Under the pieces are notes generated by a model. That model was not told the origin of the DNA. It ran no database searches and worked only from the letters and a program-made list of their open reading frames with translations. A DNA stretch of 64,000 bases from Didymella arachidicola (taxonomy: Eukaryota; Ascomycota; Dothideomycetes; Pleosporales; Didymellaceae), in the NCBI GenBank assembly GCA_016630955.3, contig CM049987.1, positions 1,922,001 to 1,986,000 of the forward strand, read 5' to 3'. A program made the position numbers and the translations under genes. Shown here one piece after another: positions 35,527 to 46,736 of this stretch; positions within the stretch are counted from its first letter, which is position 1; each line of letters opens with the position of its first letter.

Positions 35527-36279
35527 AAATGGAGTTTTGATTAGGCGTCTTGATGCACATCCGGAGTTTCTGCATTTCAAGGTGTCCTAGGCATTCGTGT
35601 CGGCTTTCCAACGAATATCCACGGGCGGAACAGGTTATGGGTGGTCGGCGAACAATTACCCTGGGTTCCAGTCATGCTTTACGGCGCGTTTGTCTGCATC
35701 TGGGTCTGGCTGGAGATGATATACCATTCACGTGTGGGTTACATGGGGTGTTTACTTGTGGGCAATGGTTGTCCTCGGTTCTTTCGCTTTATGGGTCGGT
35801 GGGGAGTCTTTGCGGATTTATTGTTTTACACGTCTCGATTTAAAGTCTTACGATCTGGTAGGATTTGGTTGGGAGCATTTGCGATATGGGTCGGTGGACT
35901 TGTTCCCGCTCCAGTAATGTTTGGGACTTTATATAGGTTGGCACATCTGAGCAATAATGCGAAAAGTGGTTTTGGGGGATTCTTGCATCTTAACATTTGC
36001 TGTGGTCTCAAGCTATGAGCGGCAACCAGTCAAAGCTCCACCTATTGTCTTATTCTGGGGTAATGCGAGGCTGCGTGTGAAAGAGACGTGAGTGTGCCTG
36101 TGCGGCTTGTCCTAGCCGCGGCGCGCTAGCTCACCCTGAACAACCCCGGTCATGATTTTGAAGCGTGGCCTTTCGTTAGCTAAGACCCCCGGCGACCAGC
36201 ACCAGACCCATCACACGTACACCACCTCCATCCACGCTCCTTCGGTCTTCTCTCTCGGTCCCTGTAATCGTAAAAAAAT
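35527..36279. other. Intergenic region, SEC61-beta upstream flank
   Basis: 753 bp. The first half is unusually T- and G-rich on the plus strand (35640-36000). The 5' leader of the next gene is near the right end. No gene seen. Confidence 0.45.
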
Positions 36280-37089
36280 ATGGTGAGTAGACGCTGTCCT
36301 GACCCATCAATTGGCGGCAATGCCACCCGCGCAGATGGCAGTTGGTTGCTGCACAGAGCACATGCGGCTATACGTTCGCATGGCCAGGCACTAGGGAGAT
36401 CGCAGTTTCGATTCCTGTCCTGCTTTGCTGCATGGAGATTTGAGCCCAACTGAGGTACCGCCTTGTCTTGACAAGCTGCATGCCACGATCGAGCGAGTTA
36501 CACCCACCATAGCCAGTGACTGACCTAGTGACAACAGTCTACACCGCGCCCCACCTCCCCAGTCAACAATGCCGCGTCTGGCTCAACGACCGCGCGCCCT
36601 GCGTCTCCCAAGCCCCCGGGTGGTCCTGCCACCGTCATGCGCAGGAAGGCTGCCGCCGACCGCGCTGAGAAGGTCTCCAACCAGCGACCAAGCAGCACAA
36701 GGGCCGCCGGCGCCGGTGGTAGCTCAAGCACCATGCTGAGTAAGTCCTCATCCAGACGATCAAGGGCCCGGAAAATGAAGGGGGAAAGTGGTGCACACTT
36801 CAAGCGATGATGTGCCACGGGCGGTGTGAGGAAGAACATCGAGCGCAGCAGGAGCTTTCACATCGCAGCTTGGGATTGGACAAGCGCTGACAACAAATCG
36901 TAGGGCTGTACACTGATGAGTCTCCCGGTCTCAAGGTCGACCCTGTCGTTGTCATGACTCTGTCCGTTGTGTTCATCTTCAGCGTCGTCGCTCTGCACGG
37001 TATGCTCATGACTGGCTTCGAGAAAACATGAGCTGCGACTAATAAACCATCCAGTCATGGCCAAGGTCGCTCGCCGCTTCACCGCATAA
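36280..37089 (+). CDS. SBH1: Protein transport protein Sec61 subunit beta
   Basis: Tail-anchored beta subunit of the ER Sec61 translocon. Four exons: 36280-36282 (the ATG alone), 36538-36739, 36904-36999, 37055-37089, giving 111 residues. Introns are 255, 164 and 55 bp. After the start the protein is Ser/Pro/Ala-rich and cytosolic, then has the family stretch RRKAAADRAEK and SSTMLRLYTDESPGLKVDP. A single membrane helix (about 83-104, VVVMTLSVVFIFSVVALH) ends in a short basic lumenal tail. The long first intron falls immediately after the start codon. The match to the family is strong despite the fragmented gene, and no long open frame reveals it. Confidence 0.93.
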
Positions 37090-38286
37090 TCGATTTACAC
37101 CCATGAATCTTCCATACCGTTATAACCATCCTCCATCTTCGACTGAGAAGCGTTGGACATTGACCACGCTCGATACCGATTTACCGCGTCTCTTTTTCTT
37201 CCGTCGAACGGCTCATGCTTGAGAAGACTGGAAAAGCACATGATTTGATTAGCTGATACCTGATGTGCGCATGGGGGCATTTGGGCTGCGCTTATCCCGG
37301 GATCTACATGCTGTATTATAGGTCTACAATGAACCAGATTTCGAACGATCGTGCAGGCATTGATGCCGAAGTGTATCTCAGGGATGACACTTTGCATTCT
37401 CGTCAGCATATAGAGACGTAGTGCGAAGGCTGTTGGGTCGTGCGAAAAGTTAATGGCTGAGCTAGAAGGTCAATGCGAGTGAACGAAGAGCATGTCGGCT
37501 GCCATACTGCTTGCCCGTTATCCTGATTCATGGTTATGCGTCTTACTCAACCTTGATAGAGGACGAGCGAGGGCGACATTGAAAGCATGGTAGGATAACG
37601 TTTGTTCTAGATACCAGACAAGCAGTGCTTCTCGAGAAGAAAGAGTTCCTTACCGTGTCTCACGCGCTTGGTCCCACGCGAGGGGACTGCTCTGTCGCCG
37701 AACCCCGCTAGCGTGCAAAACCCGAGTCAATGACTTCAACCCCACCACAGATTTCTAACTCAAGACAGCTACCCCACCATTATATTGTCGTCACCGCTAC
37801 CTCGATGGCCAGACCGAATCGATGTGATCTTGTCAGTCCCTGAGCAAGTAATGACACCGAAATACCACCTCAGAATATTCCGCCCGTCTCAATGCCTGGA
37901 TGTTTGCGTCATGGTGACTAGCTACAAAGTCGCTGAAGCAGTGCTTCACAATGGTTTCTATTTCTCATACACTGTGTTCCAATGATATGAGATAAGCCAT
38001 TGATTCGACCCAAAAGTGCTCAAGAATTGTCCATCTAACCATCGAGTCTACATATCGTAGAAGCGTCCAGAAAAGTACCCACCCGTCTACGCGTCTGGAA
38101 GCCGAGGTTCACCGCATCTCAAACGCTTGAGCCTCACTTACTGGCCGCATACAAGCTTCCGCTACGAGCTCTTTGTCGCTTTGTAAGGAATTGCACTCTG
38201 ATATTGTTATATATCGCTTCCTCCTTTCCCGCCAGCTCTGCTTGACACGTCAAGATACCCGAACTCACTTCAACAAACACATCAAT
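37090..38286. other. Intergenic region between SBH1 and the MDR reductase
   Basis: 1.2 kb between the SBH1 stop and the start of the next gene on the same strand. It holds the reductase promoter. Only short open frames; no gene seen. Confidence 0.5.
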
Positions 38287-39345
38287 ATGTCTGGACAAAC
38301 AGCAAAGCAATGGGTTCTGTCGAATCCTCCCCACGCAGACCCCGTCCTCGAGGGTGACAACGCGACCTTCAAGCTCGAGAACGTTACGCTTCCCGAGGTC
38401 GGCGCCGACCAAATCCTCGTCAAGACCCTCTACCTCTCCAACGACCCTGCTCAGCGCGGATGGATCCAGAAGGGCATGGATCCCGAGCGTCTCTACGTTC
38501 CCCCGGTCAAGAAGGGCGAGGTTATGCGGGCGTACGCCATCGGCGAGGTTGTCGAGTCCAACTCCGATAGCTTGAAGAAGGGCACACTTGTTACTGGCTC
38601 GCTTGGTTGGTCAGACTACGCTGTCGTCAGCGCAAATGAGGTCCGTCCCGTTGCTGCTGACGAGAAGGCTGGTATCCGTGTTACCAACTACATCGGCTCT
38701 CTGGGTGGTCCCGGTCTCACAGCCTACTACGGTATTACCGACATCGCCCGTGCTACCAAGGACGATGTCGTCGTTGTCTCTGGTGCCGCTGGCGCCACCG
38801 GTAACATGGTCGTCCAGATCGCGAAGCACCTAATCGGCTGCAAGAAGGTCATTGGCATCGCTGGTGGTGACAAGAAATGCAAGTGGGTCGAGTCGCTCGG
38901 CGCCGACGTATGCGTGGACTACAAGGCCGCTTCGTTCAAGGAGGATCTCAAGAAGGCCACCGAGGGCTTCGTAGATGTCTACTTCGACAACGTTGGTGGC
39001 GAGATTCTGGATCTGATGCTCTCGCGCATCAAGCGTCATGGCCGCGTTGCTGCTTGCGGCGCCATCGCGACGTACAATGACCCCAACGCTGGCGTCAAGA
39101 ACTGGTTCGAGATCATTGCCAACAGGATCGAGGTCAAGGGCTTCATTGTCATCGACGCAATGACTTCGGGCAAGGCCGGAAACATGCTCGGCGCTATCAC
39201 CCAGGGTATCAAGGATGGCAAGATCAAGATCGATCCTGAAAGCGAGACGGTTGTACCCACCAAGTTCGAGGACATTCCCAAGACATGGACAACACTGTTC
39301 TCAGGTGGCAACCAGGGCAAGCTGGTCACCGAGATCAAGGCATAA
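38287..39345 (+). CDS. Medium-chain NADP-dependent oxidoreductase (PTGR/LTB4DH-like)
   Basis: A 352-residue single-exon medium-chain dehydrogenase/reductase of the zinc-free prostaglandin-reductase/leukotriene-B4-dehydrogenase-like group, which reduces alpha,beta-unsaturated carbonyls with NADPH; the natural substrate is not predictable. The N-terminal domain shows LYLSNDPAQRGWI near residue 50. The Rossmann nucleotide motif is VSGAAGATGNMVVQIAK (about 165-181). A second signature, VDVYFDNVGGEILD, lies near 228-241. Zinc ligands of classic alcohol dehydrogenases are absent. The start at 38287 was chosen; the frame is open upstream to 38173, but the family begins at MSGQ-like sequence. It is convergent with the next gene, stop to stop 87 bp. 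Confidence 0.92.
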   Translation: MSGQTAKQWVLSNPPHADPVLEGDNATFKLENVTLPEVGADQILVKTLYLSNDPAQRGWIQKGMDPERLYVPPVKKGEVMRAYAIGEVVESNSDSLKKGTLVTGSLGWSDYAVVSANEVRPVAADEKAGIRVTNYIGSLGGPGLTAYYGITDIARATKDDVVVVSGAAGATGNMVVQIAKHLIGCKKVIGIAGGDKKCKWVESLGADVCVDYKAASFKEDLKKATEGFVDVYFDNVGGEILDLMLSRIKRHGRVAACGAIATYNDPNAGVKNWFEIIANRIEVKGFIVIDAMTSGKAGNMLGAITQGIKDGKIKIDPESETVVPTKFEDIPKTWTTLFSGGNQGKLVTEIKA

Positions 39346-39432
39346 GCCAGGGCGAAAGGTATGAAGTAATGAAACGTATTGTGGTGGACTTCGCCATCAG
39401 ATGAGATTTAACAACTTTCCATGCTTCCATAA

Positions 39433-40269
39433 TTATGCCCCGTGCACACCATTCACGCCGTTGCTCTTAGCAGGTGACTTCGTTTGTGTCGGCTGGGCCA
39501 ACGCAGTCTTCAAATCCTGTGCCCAACCTAATGCGCCCTCTGCAAATATCTCCCCGCCAGCCTGTAGCTCATTACCGCCGTCCAAAAGCAACGTCCGCAC
39601 AATGACTTTCTCAGGCATCGCATCCTGATGATGATACACATGGCTCGTACACCTCTGACAGAAATAACAATGCACATCTTTCCCACTGGCACCTTTATAC
39701 GCATACTCCCCCAGCCTCCCCTGCACAATCGTGATCGCCTCCCGCGGCACGATGTAGTTGCAGCTATACGGTCCGCCACTAAGCTTCTTACACGTGTCGC
39801 AGTGGCACACGATATGCTTCAGCTCTTCGTCTTCGCCGACCTGAACCTCCCACTTCACGTCGCCACAATGACACGCGCCGTTCCACTTCCCCCCTCGACC
39901 AACAGGCTTCCGTGGCTTCGGCCCAAACAGCACTCCATCCCTGATATCGACAACCACCGAGTCTTGGACCAGCGGCGCTGCGTTCCGGCTGAACTCGAGG
40001 TGCACGGGGTCTTGCAGAAGGTAGTAGTCGAGGTGTTCTTGCGACGCGAATTCGAGCACGAAACCGTGCGTCATGCCTTTGCTGTATGGCTCCCAGGAGT
40101 TGTTCTGGCCCATACGTAAGGAGAGCATGTACGGTTTGCCGGTGGAAGGGTGTGTGCAGCGGGTTTGGAGCGCGCGGAAGGCGTCGAAGTGCGATTGGAA
40201 GTCGGTCCATGATATGTCGGGGCGGTACTTGAACAGGACGATGTGGGTTATGGGAGATGAGGATGCCAT
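39433..40269 (-). CDS. Dabb-GFA two-domain fusion protein
   Basis: A 278-residue protein joining two families usually found apart. Residues about 6-110 are a stress-responsive A/B-barrel (Dabb) domain, starting ITHIVLFKYRP. Residues about 128-240 are a GFA/CENP-V zinc domain with cysteines at 133, 135, 155, 157, 160, 201, 204 and 207 (CHC, CHCDTC, CYFCQRC). GFA-type proteins include glutathione-dependent formaldehyde-activating enzyme; the role of this fusion is unknown. The frame continues unbroken between domains, so it is not two genes. An in-frame ATG at 40380 would add 37 residues; 40269 was preferred because Dabb domains start close to the N-terminus. Confidence 0.85.
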   Translation of the reverse strand: MASSSPITHIVLFKYRPDISWTDFQSHFDAFRALQTRCTHPSTGKPYMLSLRMGQNNSWEPYSKGMTHGFVLEFASQEHLDYYLLQDPVHLEFSRNAAPLVQDSVVVDIRDGVLFGPKPRKPVGRGGKWNGACHCGDVKWEVQVGEDEELKHIVCHCDTCKKLSGGPYSCNYIVPREAITIVQGRLGEYAYKGASGKDVHCYFCQRCTSHVYHHQDAMPEKVIVRTLLLDGGNELQAGGEIFAEGALGWAQDLKTALAQPTQTKSPAKSNGVNGVHGA

Positions 40270-41857
40270 CTTGGAGGCTACGCGCACGAGGGCGTGCGTT
40301 CTGTAATTTGATTGTTTGACGTTGCTCTGAAGTACAGCATCAATTGACGGCAGTTGATCGTTCGCAGGGTACTGTTGCATTCAGCTTTCGCTGATGAGTT
40401 TTGGATGCTCTGGAAAAACACGGGGAATCTGGGGTAGCACCCATTTTATACCACATCGTGACCGGCGTCAAGAGCTGGTCGCGGACGTGCTGATCAACTG
40501 CAATTGTTTGTGCGCCCAGGCTTCCTTACTACGTGCAGCGTAAGTCGTGCTTAAGTGTTGACGAAGAGAGGAGGAAGCTCTCCTGTTGGAAGGTATTACC
40601 GCTAGCGTACGGAATTCATTACTACGTCTGAGTGCACCCGCATCATTCTATTGACCGGTACACAGATTTTCGTGAAGACCAAAATGAAAAAGAGTGTTCT
40701 ATAAGGTCTATCCAGTAGACACTATATGTACCTGACTACAATGACATCGGACGGCAACGGTGTTGCAGCACATTGCTCAATGAGGTGCTCACCTGGCTAG
40801 ACTTGCCTGAGCTTGCTCTTCTCGGCACCAGCCGAGCGAATGTCACTGCGAGTCAGGCAGCTCTCCATCACGATCATTGAGTTTGTTGAGTTGTCCAAGC
40901 ATGTGTATACCCACCAGATAATGGATCACAGTAGCAATATTGGAGGGCCTTGAAGCACAAGCCATGGACGCGCAATGCGTGCTTCGAGCTTCGTCTCAAG
41001 GTTCCATACAACACAACATACGATTTGCGGTGCCCCACGAAGCCCACACAAATCCCACACTGACGATCGCCATTTGATGTTCGCGGCCCGGACGACCGCA
41101 ACCCACCACAACAACTGTTCGAAGTTTGATGCAAACTCTGAAACATCTTCTTGACAACCTCCGAACATCCGCGTGGTCCTCGCTGCTCCGATGCTGTCGA
41201 CCGATGGATCAATGGTGAGCGAGTATTAGCCGGTGCTCCGACGCAGTTTAGCCGCCATCGTTGCAAGAAAGCAACCGCGGGGCAGCTCTGATAAACAAGA
41301 AGCCCCACCATGAACAACAAACCCGGATTCAAGGTATCACTTCGTCAATATGCGGGCAATTCCGCCTGCAAGAAGAGGCAGCCTCTCGGACGAAGCTGGA
41401 CCTCAGGAAGACAGGATATCAAGCTATCCTACAACACCATGGACGATCCACACGAGCAACTGCAGGCTCGCCTGGAAGATGCGGGGTAGACGTAGGTACA
41501 GCCTCAAGTTTACAGCCCTGCGTGAAGAAGGGTAAATGCATGCGGAAGCTTAACCACCATGGGTAAAGAGCTCTCTAGCTACACGGTAGAAGTACGCAGC
41601 GCCGTGTTTGATTCGTGTTTAGCGCGCTGTATATACCGGCGTGTGCCCAAAGTCTTGCAGGACCCAAGAACTTTTTACAGGTCATGCTTGCTGGACGTTT
41701 CTGCCGCGCGACTACATATACCCGTCGAGGCTGCTCTTCTGCTTCTTCTTGTAGATTTTTCTCTGTTCTCAGACCTTCAATCCCAGCTCTTACCTCAGCA
41801 CCTCGACCTGCAATCCGACGAATCCCTCAGCTTTCGAACAGCAGCTTTTTCGCAACA
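40270..41857. other. Divergent intergenic region
   Basis: 1.59 kb between the Dabb-GFA gene and the aldo-keto reductase, which point apart. The last about 200 bp are CT-rich like a fungal promoter. A 152-codon minus-strand frame (40874-41332) has no convincing features. No gene supported. Confidence 0.45.
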
Positions 41858-43043
41858 ATGGCCACCAACGTGCCCTACGTCACGCTGAACGATGGCAACA
41901 AGATGCCCCAGGTTGGCTTTGGTCTTTGGAAAGTAGACAACGCCACCTGCGCGGACACTGTATACAATGCCATCAAGACTGGCTACAGGCTGTTCGATGG
42001 CGCATGCGGTACGTCATGGACTGTCTTGCTTGAGCGAACAGGTGCTCTGTAGCAGACGGACCCGGCCATTGGATATTGTAAGACAATTACTGACATCTCA
42101 ATGATTAGACTACGGTAACGAGAAGGAAGCCGGAGAGGGTGTCGCACGTGCCATCAAGGAGGGTCTTGTAAAGCGCGAGGATTTGTTTATTGTTTCCAAG
42201 CTCTGGCAGTCGTTCCACGACTACGACCAGGTTGAGCCCATCACAAGGAAGCAGCTCGCCGACTGGGGCCTCGACTACTTTGATCTGTGGGTGATTCACT
42301 TCCCTGTAGCTCTCAAGTATGTCGACCCTAAGGTTCGCTACCCCCCTGGCTGGTACAACGATGATGCTGGAACCAAGATTGAGCACAGCAACGCCAGGCT
42401 CGAGGATACATGGAGGGCGATGGAGGACGTCCAGAAAAAGGGTCTGGCGAAGAGCATTGGTATCTCAAACTACAATGGCGCTCTGCTCCTTGACTTGTTC
42501 ACATATGCAAAGGTCAAGCCTGCAACACTCCAGATCGAGCACCACCCATACTACGTCCAGCCGAATCTGCTCAAGCTTGCCAAGCAGCATAACATCGCTG
42601 TCACTGCGTACTCTTCATTCGGACCTCAGTCCTTCATTGAATGCGACATGAAGATTGCCGCCGACACACCTCTGCTGTTCGACCACCCAGTCATCACCAA
42701 GATCGCAGAGGCGCACGGCAAGACACCTGCACAGGTAATTTGGGCGACATAAACACAAAGCGACGTACGTCTGCTAACACGTAGGAACAGGTTCTCCTGC
42801 GCTGGTCAACACAGCGTGGTCTATCTGTCATCCCCAAGAGCAACTCCCAACATCGCCTGCAGCAGAACTTGGACGTCACAAGCTTCGACTTGAAGGAGGA
42901 TGAGATCCAGTCGATCTCGGATCTGGACAAGAATCTGAAGTTCAACGTACCTACAAACGTATGTGGATGTTCCTTGAGCTTTTCTTTTGATCATTTGTCT
43001 AACGACCCGCCAGTACGGTATCCCCTGCTACGTTTTCGCTTAA
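41858..43043 (+). CDS. NAD(P)H-dependent D-xylose reductase (aldo-keto reductase)
   Basis: Aldo-keto reductase of the xylose reductase (AKR2) type, which reduces D-xylose to xylitol at the start of pentose catabolism. Four exons (41858-42008, 42109-42734, 42791-42958, 43014-43043) give 324 residues. Introns are 100, 56 and 55 bp. The catalytic tetrad is D47, Y52, K81 and H114. The second segment WVIHFPVALKYVD and the coenzyme motif IPKSN are as in known xylose reductases. The third exon begins VLLRW; an alternative acceptor six bases earlier would add two residues. The last exon encodes only YGIPCYVFA. Substrate is inferred from family resemblance. Confidence 0.92.
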
Positions 43044-44110
43044 GCCTTCGCGTAAGCATACCATCGGCGCAACGTTCGAGAGACGGGCCGAAGAGTATCA
43101 CCGGCATTGCACCAGATGCATGGACCTTATGGATGGCCTGACAGTGTTGGGCTGCGGGATTCGATGTATCCTTTTCGCAAGCATGTCTCGCAGAGAGAAA
43201 GGAAAGTACTCATGCAGACCCGCATACGCACTACAGACACCATAACCCAATCAAGGAAGTACATACTGTGTAGACTACTGGCTCGTCATTGATTTACTAC
43301 CGTCGTCTGGAAGATCTGGTCGCATCGAGTGTGGCTGACTGATGTTTGCATCGGAGGCAACGCAGCGACGCTAAGACTTGTGCATCTCAGATTTCTGATA
43401 TGTCACTCCCTGCCCTCTCGATCCTATTGCCCCAATGTCATTTACGAGTCCCCGCTGTGGATCGGAGCTCCGCTCCGCTCTCAAATCACAACCATCAAGC
43501 CCAAGGCTACACAACGGTTGATAGTCGTCCCGTGTGTCAAAAATTACTTGCTTGCTCCATGTTCCTTGCGAAACGCATAATTCTTCCGGACCTAGATCGA
43601 CGCCACTCCACCGCCACATCATGAACACGTATCTCTAACATCGTCTCGTACTTCTGTAGTGCTTGAAACCGCTTCAGCATGTCTCCAGTAATTTCCGTCG
43701 AGGCGGCAAGATACAGATCTACCCCTGTCATGTCAGACCCAAAGAAGACGTTGCCGCCCCTGGTCGAGCTACCTCCCCAGTCCCGAGGTACGGCAATTGC
43801 CAGAGAAGGGTCAGGTTAGCTGATCCAAACAGTCTCGACCATCGACGAGTCATGACGCACGTGGCAGGGCTGGTGGAAGCATCATCGAACATGCCGTTGT
43901 GCCGCTCGGAAGAATTGGGATCACACGGGGATAAAATCACACATGGAAATCGGTCCTTCATCGTCAACCTTGTCAGTGAACATCAACGTCTCTCGTTGTC
44001 ATAATTGTGTGCGTATCTATATTCTTGGTGGTAATAATACAACGAACGCTAAGTAAGGGGGTATCGATCCAGAGCAGAACTCCTGCAGAAACCTTGGAAG
44101 GTTTTGGCGA
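43044..44110. other. Intergenic region with a possible small gene
   Basis: 1.07 kb between the aldo-keto reductase 3' end and the rhodopsin-domain gene 3' end. It contains the tentative minus-strand gene at 43537-43961. The rest shows no supported feature. Confidence 0.45.
43537..43961 (-). CDS. Tentative small gene, unknown product
   Basis: On the minus strand a frame starting at ATG 43961 (MKDRFPCVILSPCDPN...) can be joined through a 101-bp intron (43760-43860, GTGCGT...GCTAAC...CCAG) to a second frame ending at 43537, giving 107 residues. The joined protein has an amphipathic second half (DMLKRFQALQKYETMLEIRV). Branch site and donor are good, and the frame is preserved. I recognise no family. 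It might be part of a larger gene or spurious. Confidence 0.3.
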
Positions 44111-45560
44111 TTATCGTGGCGCTGTGCCCGCACTGTCGCTCTCTATTTTCATCTCTGTCTTTTTTGTGATGACCAGTCTAGTGTCGTCGCTCAAGTGTCT
44201 GTACACGTCATCTGTGTCGCGTATACTTGATGTGCGGTTTCCCACCCAGACCTCGGCGTCGTGCCTGAGGCCTTCGTAAGGAGGGCGAAAGGTTGGAGGG
44301 TCTGCCGATCTGATGATAGATGTCTGTGAAGTGGGAGAGACTTGCCCTGGCTCTGGAGACGGGTTCTTGGACTCGTTTCGTACGCGACTGCAGTCGCGCA
44401 TCTTGACTCGCGGGGCTCTGTTATCGTCACGGTCGAGCCGACTCATCTGATAGCTCGACGGCTGAGAGCCTCCGGACTGAGATTCGATAACGTTGCCATT
44501 CCTTGCGTATCGTTTCGCTATGTAGCTCGTCATCAAATCCTTGTTGAAAGGGCGTAAAAAAGGGCCCATGCCGGTGATAGTAAGGGAAATGATGGCATAG
44601 CTCATCTGCCACTGATTTGCAACGAGATAGAAGCTGCTTGCATATGTGACATTCGTGTCGGAGATCGCTTGGTGGAAGTAGTGGAGTCGAATGGCCGCAA
44701 TCAAGACAACAGGCAGTCGTGCGGAGAACGCGAAGATAACAAGGGCTTTAGCTCTCCATCGCATATGAAGTGTCCATACAAGCTGGATTGCGATACCAAA
44801 AATAAAACCTTCGGTGCAGATATCGAGGGCAGTAATAGCTTGCCATTTGGGCCACTGCAGGTGTACATGTTAGCACTGCACTACCAGGGACTAGATGCAT
44901 GACGCTACGAACCATATCACCGCAATCGCCAGCCCTACTTGTGTAGAACTGTGCTGGATTGCAAGGGATGCAAATCAAGATGACCGCAAGCAGTGCCCAT
45001 CCGGCAGAGGTGGCGAGCATCGTCCAGGATGCAATCTTGTGCCCGCCGCTCGGCGACAAACGCATATACAATAGCAATATAGAACACTTGGTAGTCCATA
45101 GTGTGAGAATGTAGAATATCTGTGAGGCAAATCCTTGCTGTTGTGGTTGTCAGACATGTCTTTGGAGTTGAACCGGTGGGGCGCTGAGGGAGCAGCCGAA
45201 ACCTTGTGGAAGTCTGACGCACCTGTCCGATGTTCTCGAGTCGCTCCAAAGGAATGTCTTCCTGAGGACCACCCAGGCCTAGATGAACGAGTTGGAATAT
45301 CAGTCCAGTCTGAACAGTGTCCAGGAACTGTACATGAGATCAGCACCGTGCCACCGCTATACATTCAACCTTAAACTCACTGTCGCTGCTGCGAGGAAGT
45401 AGTCGTCAGATCTCCACTCTCTGACTTGCAGGCGCAGCCAAACTCGAATGATAAAACACACCCAGACGAAAGCCAGAGTGCAACCAGCGGTAACGACGAT
45501 CAGTCCACGTTTATCGTTTTCCGTAATTTGGAAGGGCGCTGGTATGACGTCTCCAGCCAT
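44111..45560 (-). CDS. SAT4/rhodopsin-domain integral membrane protein
   Basis: Predicted seven-helix membrane protein of the fungal rhodopsin-domain family (SAT4/PTH11-like), common and fast-evolving in filamentous ascomycetes; molecular role mostly unknown. Four exons: 45560-45381, 45327-45223, 45137-44913, 44854-44111, total 417 residues. Introns are 53, 85 and 58 bp. The first helix is near residues 18-40; DDYFLAAAT starts the second. The family segment WPKWQAITALDICTEG follows the last intron. The soluble C-terminus (about 150 residues) is Ser/Arg-rich. The third donor is GTTCGT, less usual, chosen because it keeps frame and restores the Cys-containing loop before WPKW. Confidence 0.83.
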
Positions 45561-46736
45561 GACTGGCGACGAGGGAGACTTGATGGTGTCAGCGAGGCGA
45601 GAGAACTCTCATCAGCTGGCGAGGGAGAGCTTGTGTTTGAGGAAGACCTCCAAGGCTGCAAATGTAAGACTGAGTAAGACGCAGGCTCACAAGCAGCAGC
45701 TCCACATCCTACTCTTTGCCCTGCGGCATACCAGCCGGAACAACAACCAATTCCAGCGCAGGGGTACGCTGATACCCGATCTCGAGCATTGTCTGGTCGG
45801 ACTCCACGAGCGACGGCGATTGATTGGTCTACCATGTCGCGCAAGTGCCAAGCGAGCCCATCACGATACAATTTACCCGTACCGAGCTGAATTTGCCATA
45901 ATGGCGCCTTCTTCGGACGAGTCCAAACGAGCCTATCCTGGCGGACGCGGCGGAGAGTTCTCCTACAAGCGTTGGTCGAAGTTGATCCAGCGGCAGCTGC
46001 AAGCGACACAGCAGCTCTTCCGCAGTCATTAGAGTGGTACGCCATACTACATGTACCGAACAATCAAGTGTCTATTTTCATGTTGTTGACAGGTTGACGA
46101 AAATTTCGAGGCCCCCAAGAAAACCCCCAAGAAAACCCCAATGAGATCTACCGACAGGAACCGGATCAGCAGCGCCCTGGTCGCACAGAATGCACACTCG
46201 AAGTCCGAATTTTCTTATCCCTGCAGGCCTCCCGGTATTCGTTAACCGCATGCGACGGACACGGCACGTACGCGAGTGCGTGGTTGCAGACGCGGGATGA
46301 ACCTCAACCCTTATCCACTTTAAATCATACGCTCAGAGCGGCTCATGCATCTAGCCAAGGGTCCAGCCGTAGCAGCCCCAGCGAGGCTCCAGACGAGTGG
46401 CAGCGGGCCGCAGGGGCCGATTGGTCGGCAACCTATACCACCGCCTGAAACTCCCTGGTTCCATTTTGGCACCCCATCCGCGACGTCTCGTTGGCTGATG
46501 GCTGGTCGGCTCAAGTGCACATTGCTGGCATCTTGGCCGTTCGCGCATTTCGAATCGCCGGAGCGATGATTCTAGTGGCGGCATGGGTTGCACGGTGTTC
46601 AACCTCGACTTATCCCAAGAACAGAGGAGCTACTGCCGCATGACTTTTCACATCGAATTTGACCGACCGTTTCTTTTCCATCTTCCTTCCAATCGTGGCG
46701 CTCACCTGCATTCGCGCGCTTGCAAGTGATCGAACG
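45561..46736. other. Divergent intergenic region
   Basis: 1.18 kb between two membrane-protein genes transcribed apart: the rhodopsin-domain gene leftwards and the permease rightwards. It includes a tandem gcccccaagaaaaccc-like doublet near 46112-46140. No gene supported. Confidence 0.45.

Noticed and set aside
36370..36430. tRNA-like T-loop (TTTCGATTCC) inside the first SBH1 intron
   Set aside because: Flanking bases give only about three pairs for a T stem and no anticodon or acceptor stem could be folded.
40874..41332. 152-codon minus-strand frame
   Set aside because: Cys/Arg/Ser-rich with no family signal, and a comparable frame exists on the opposite strand.
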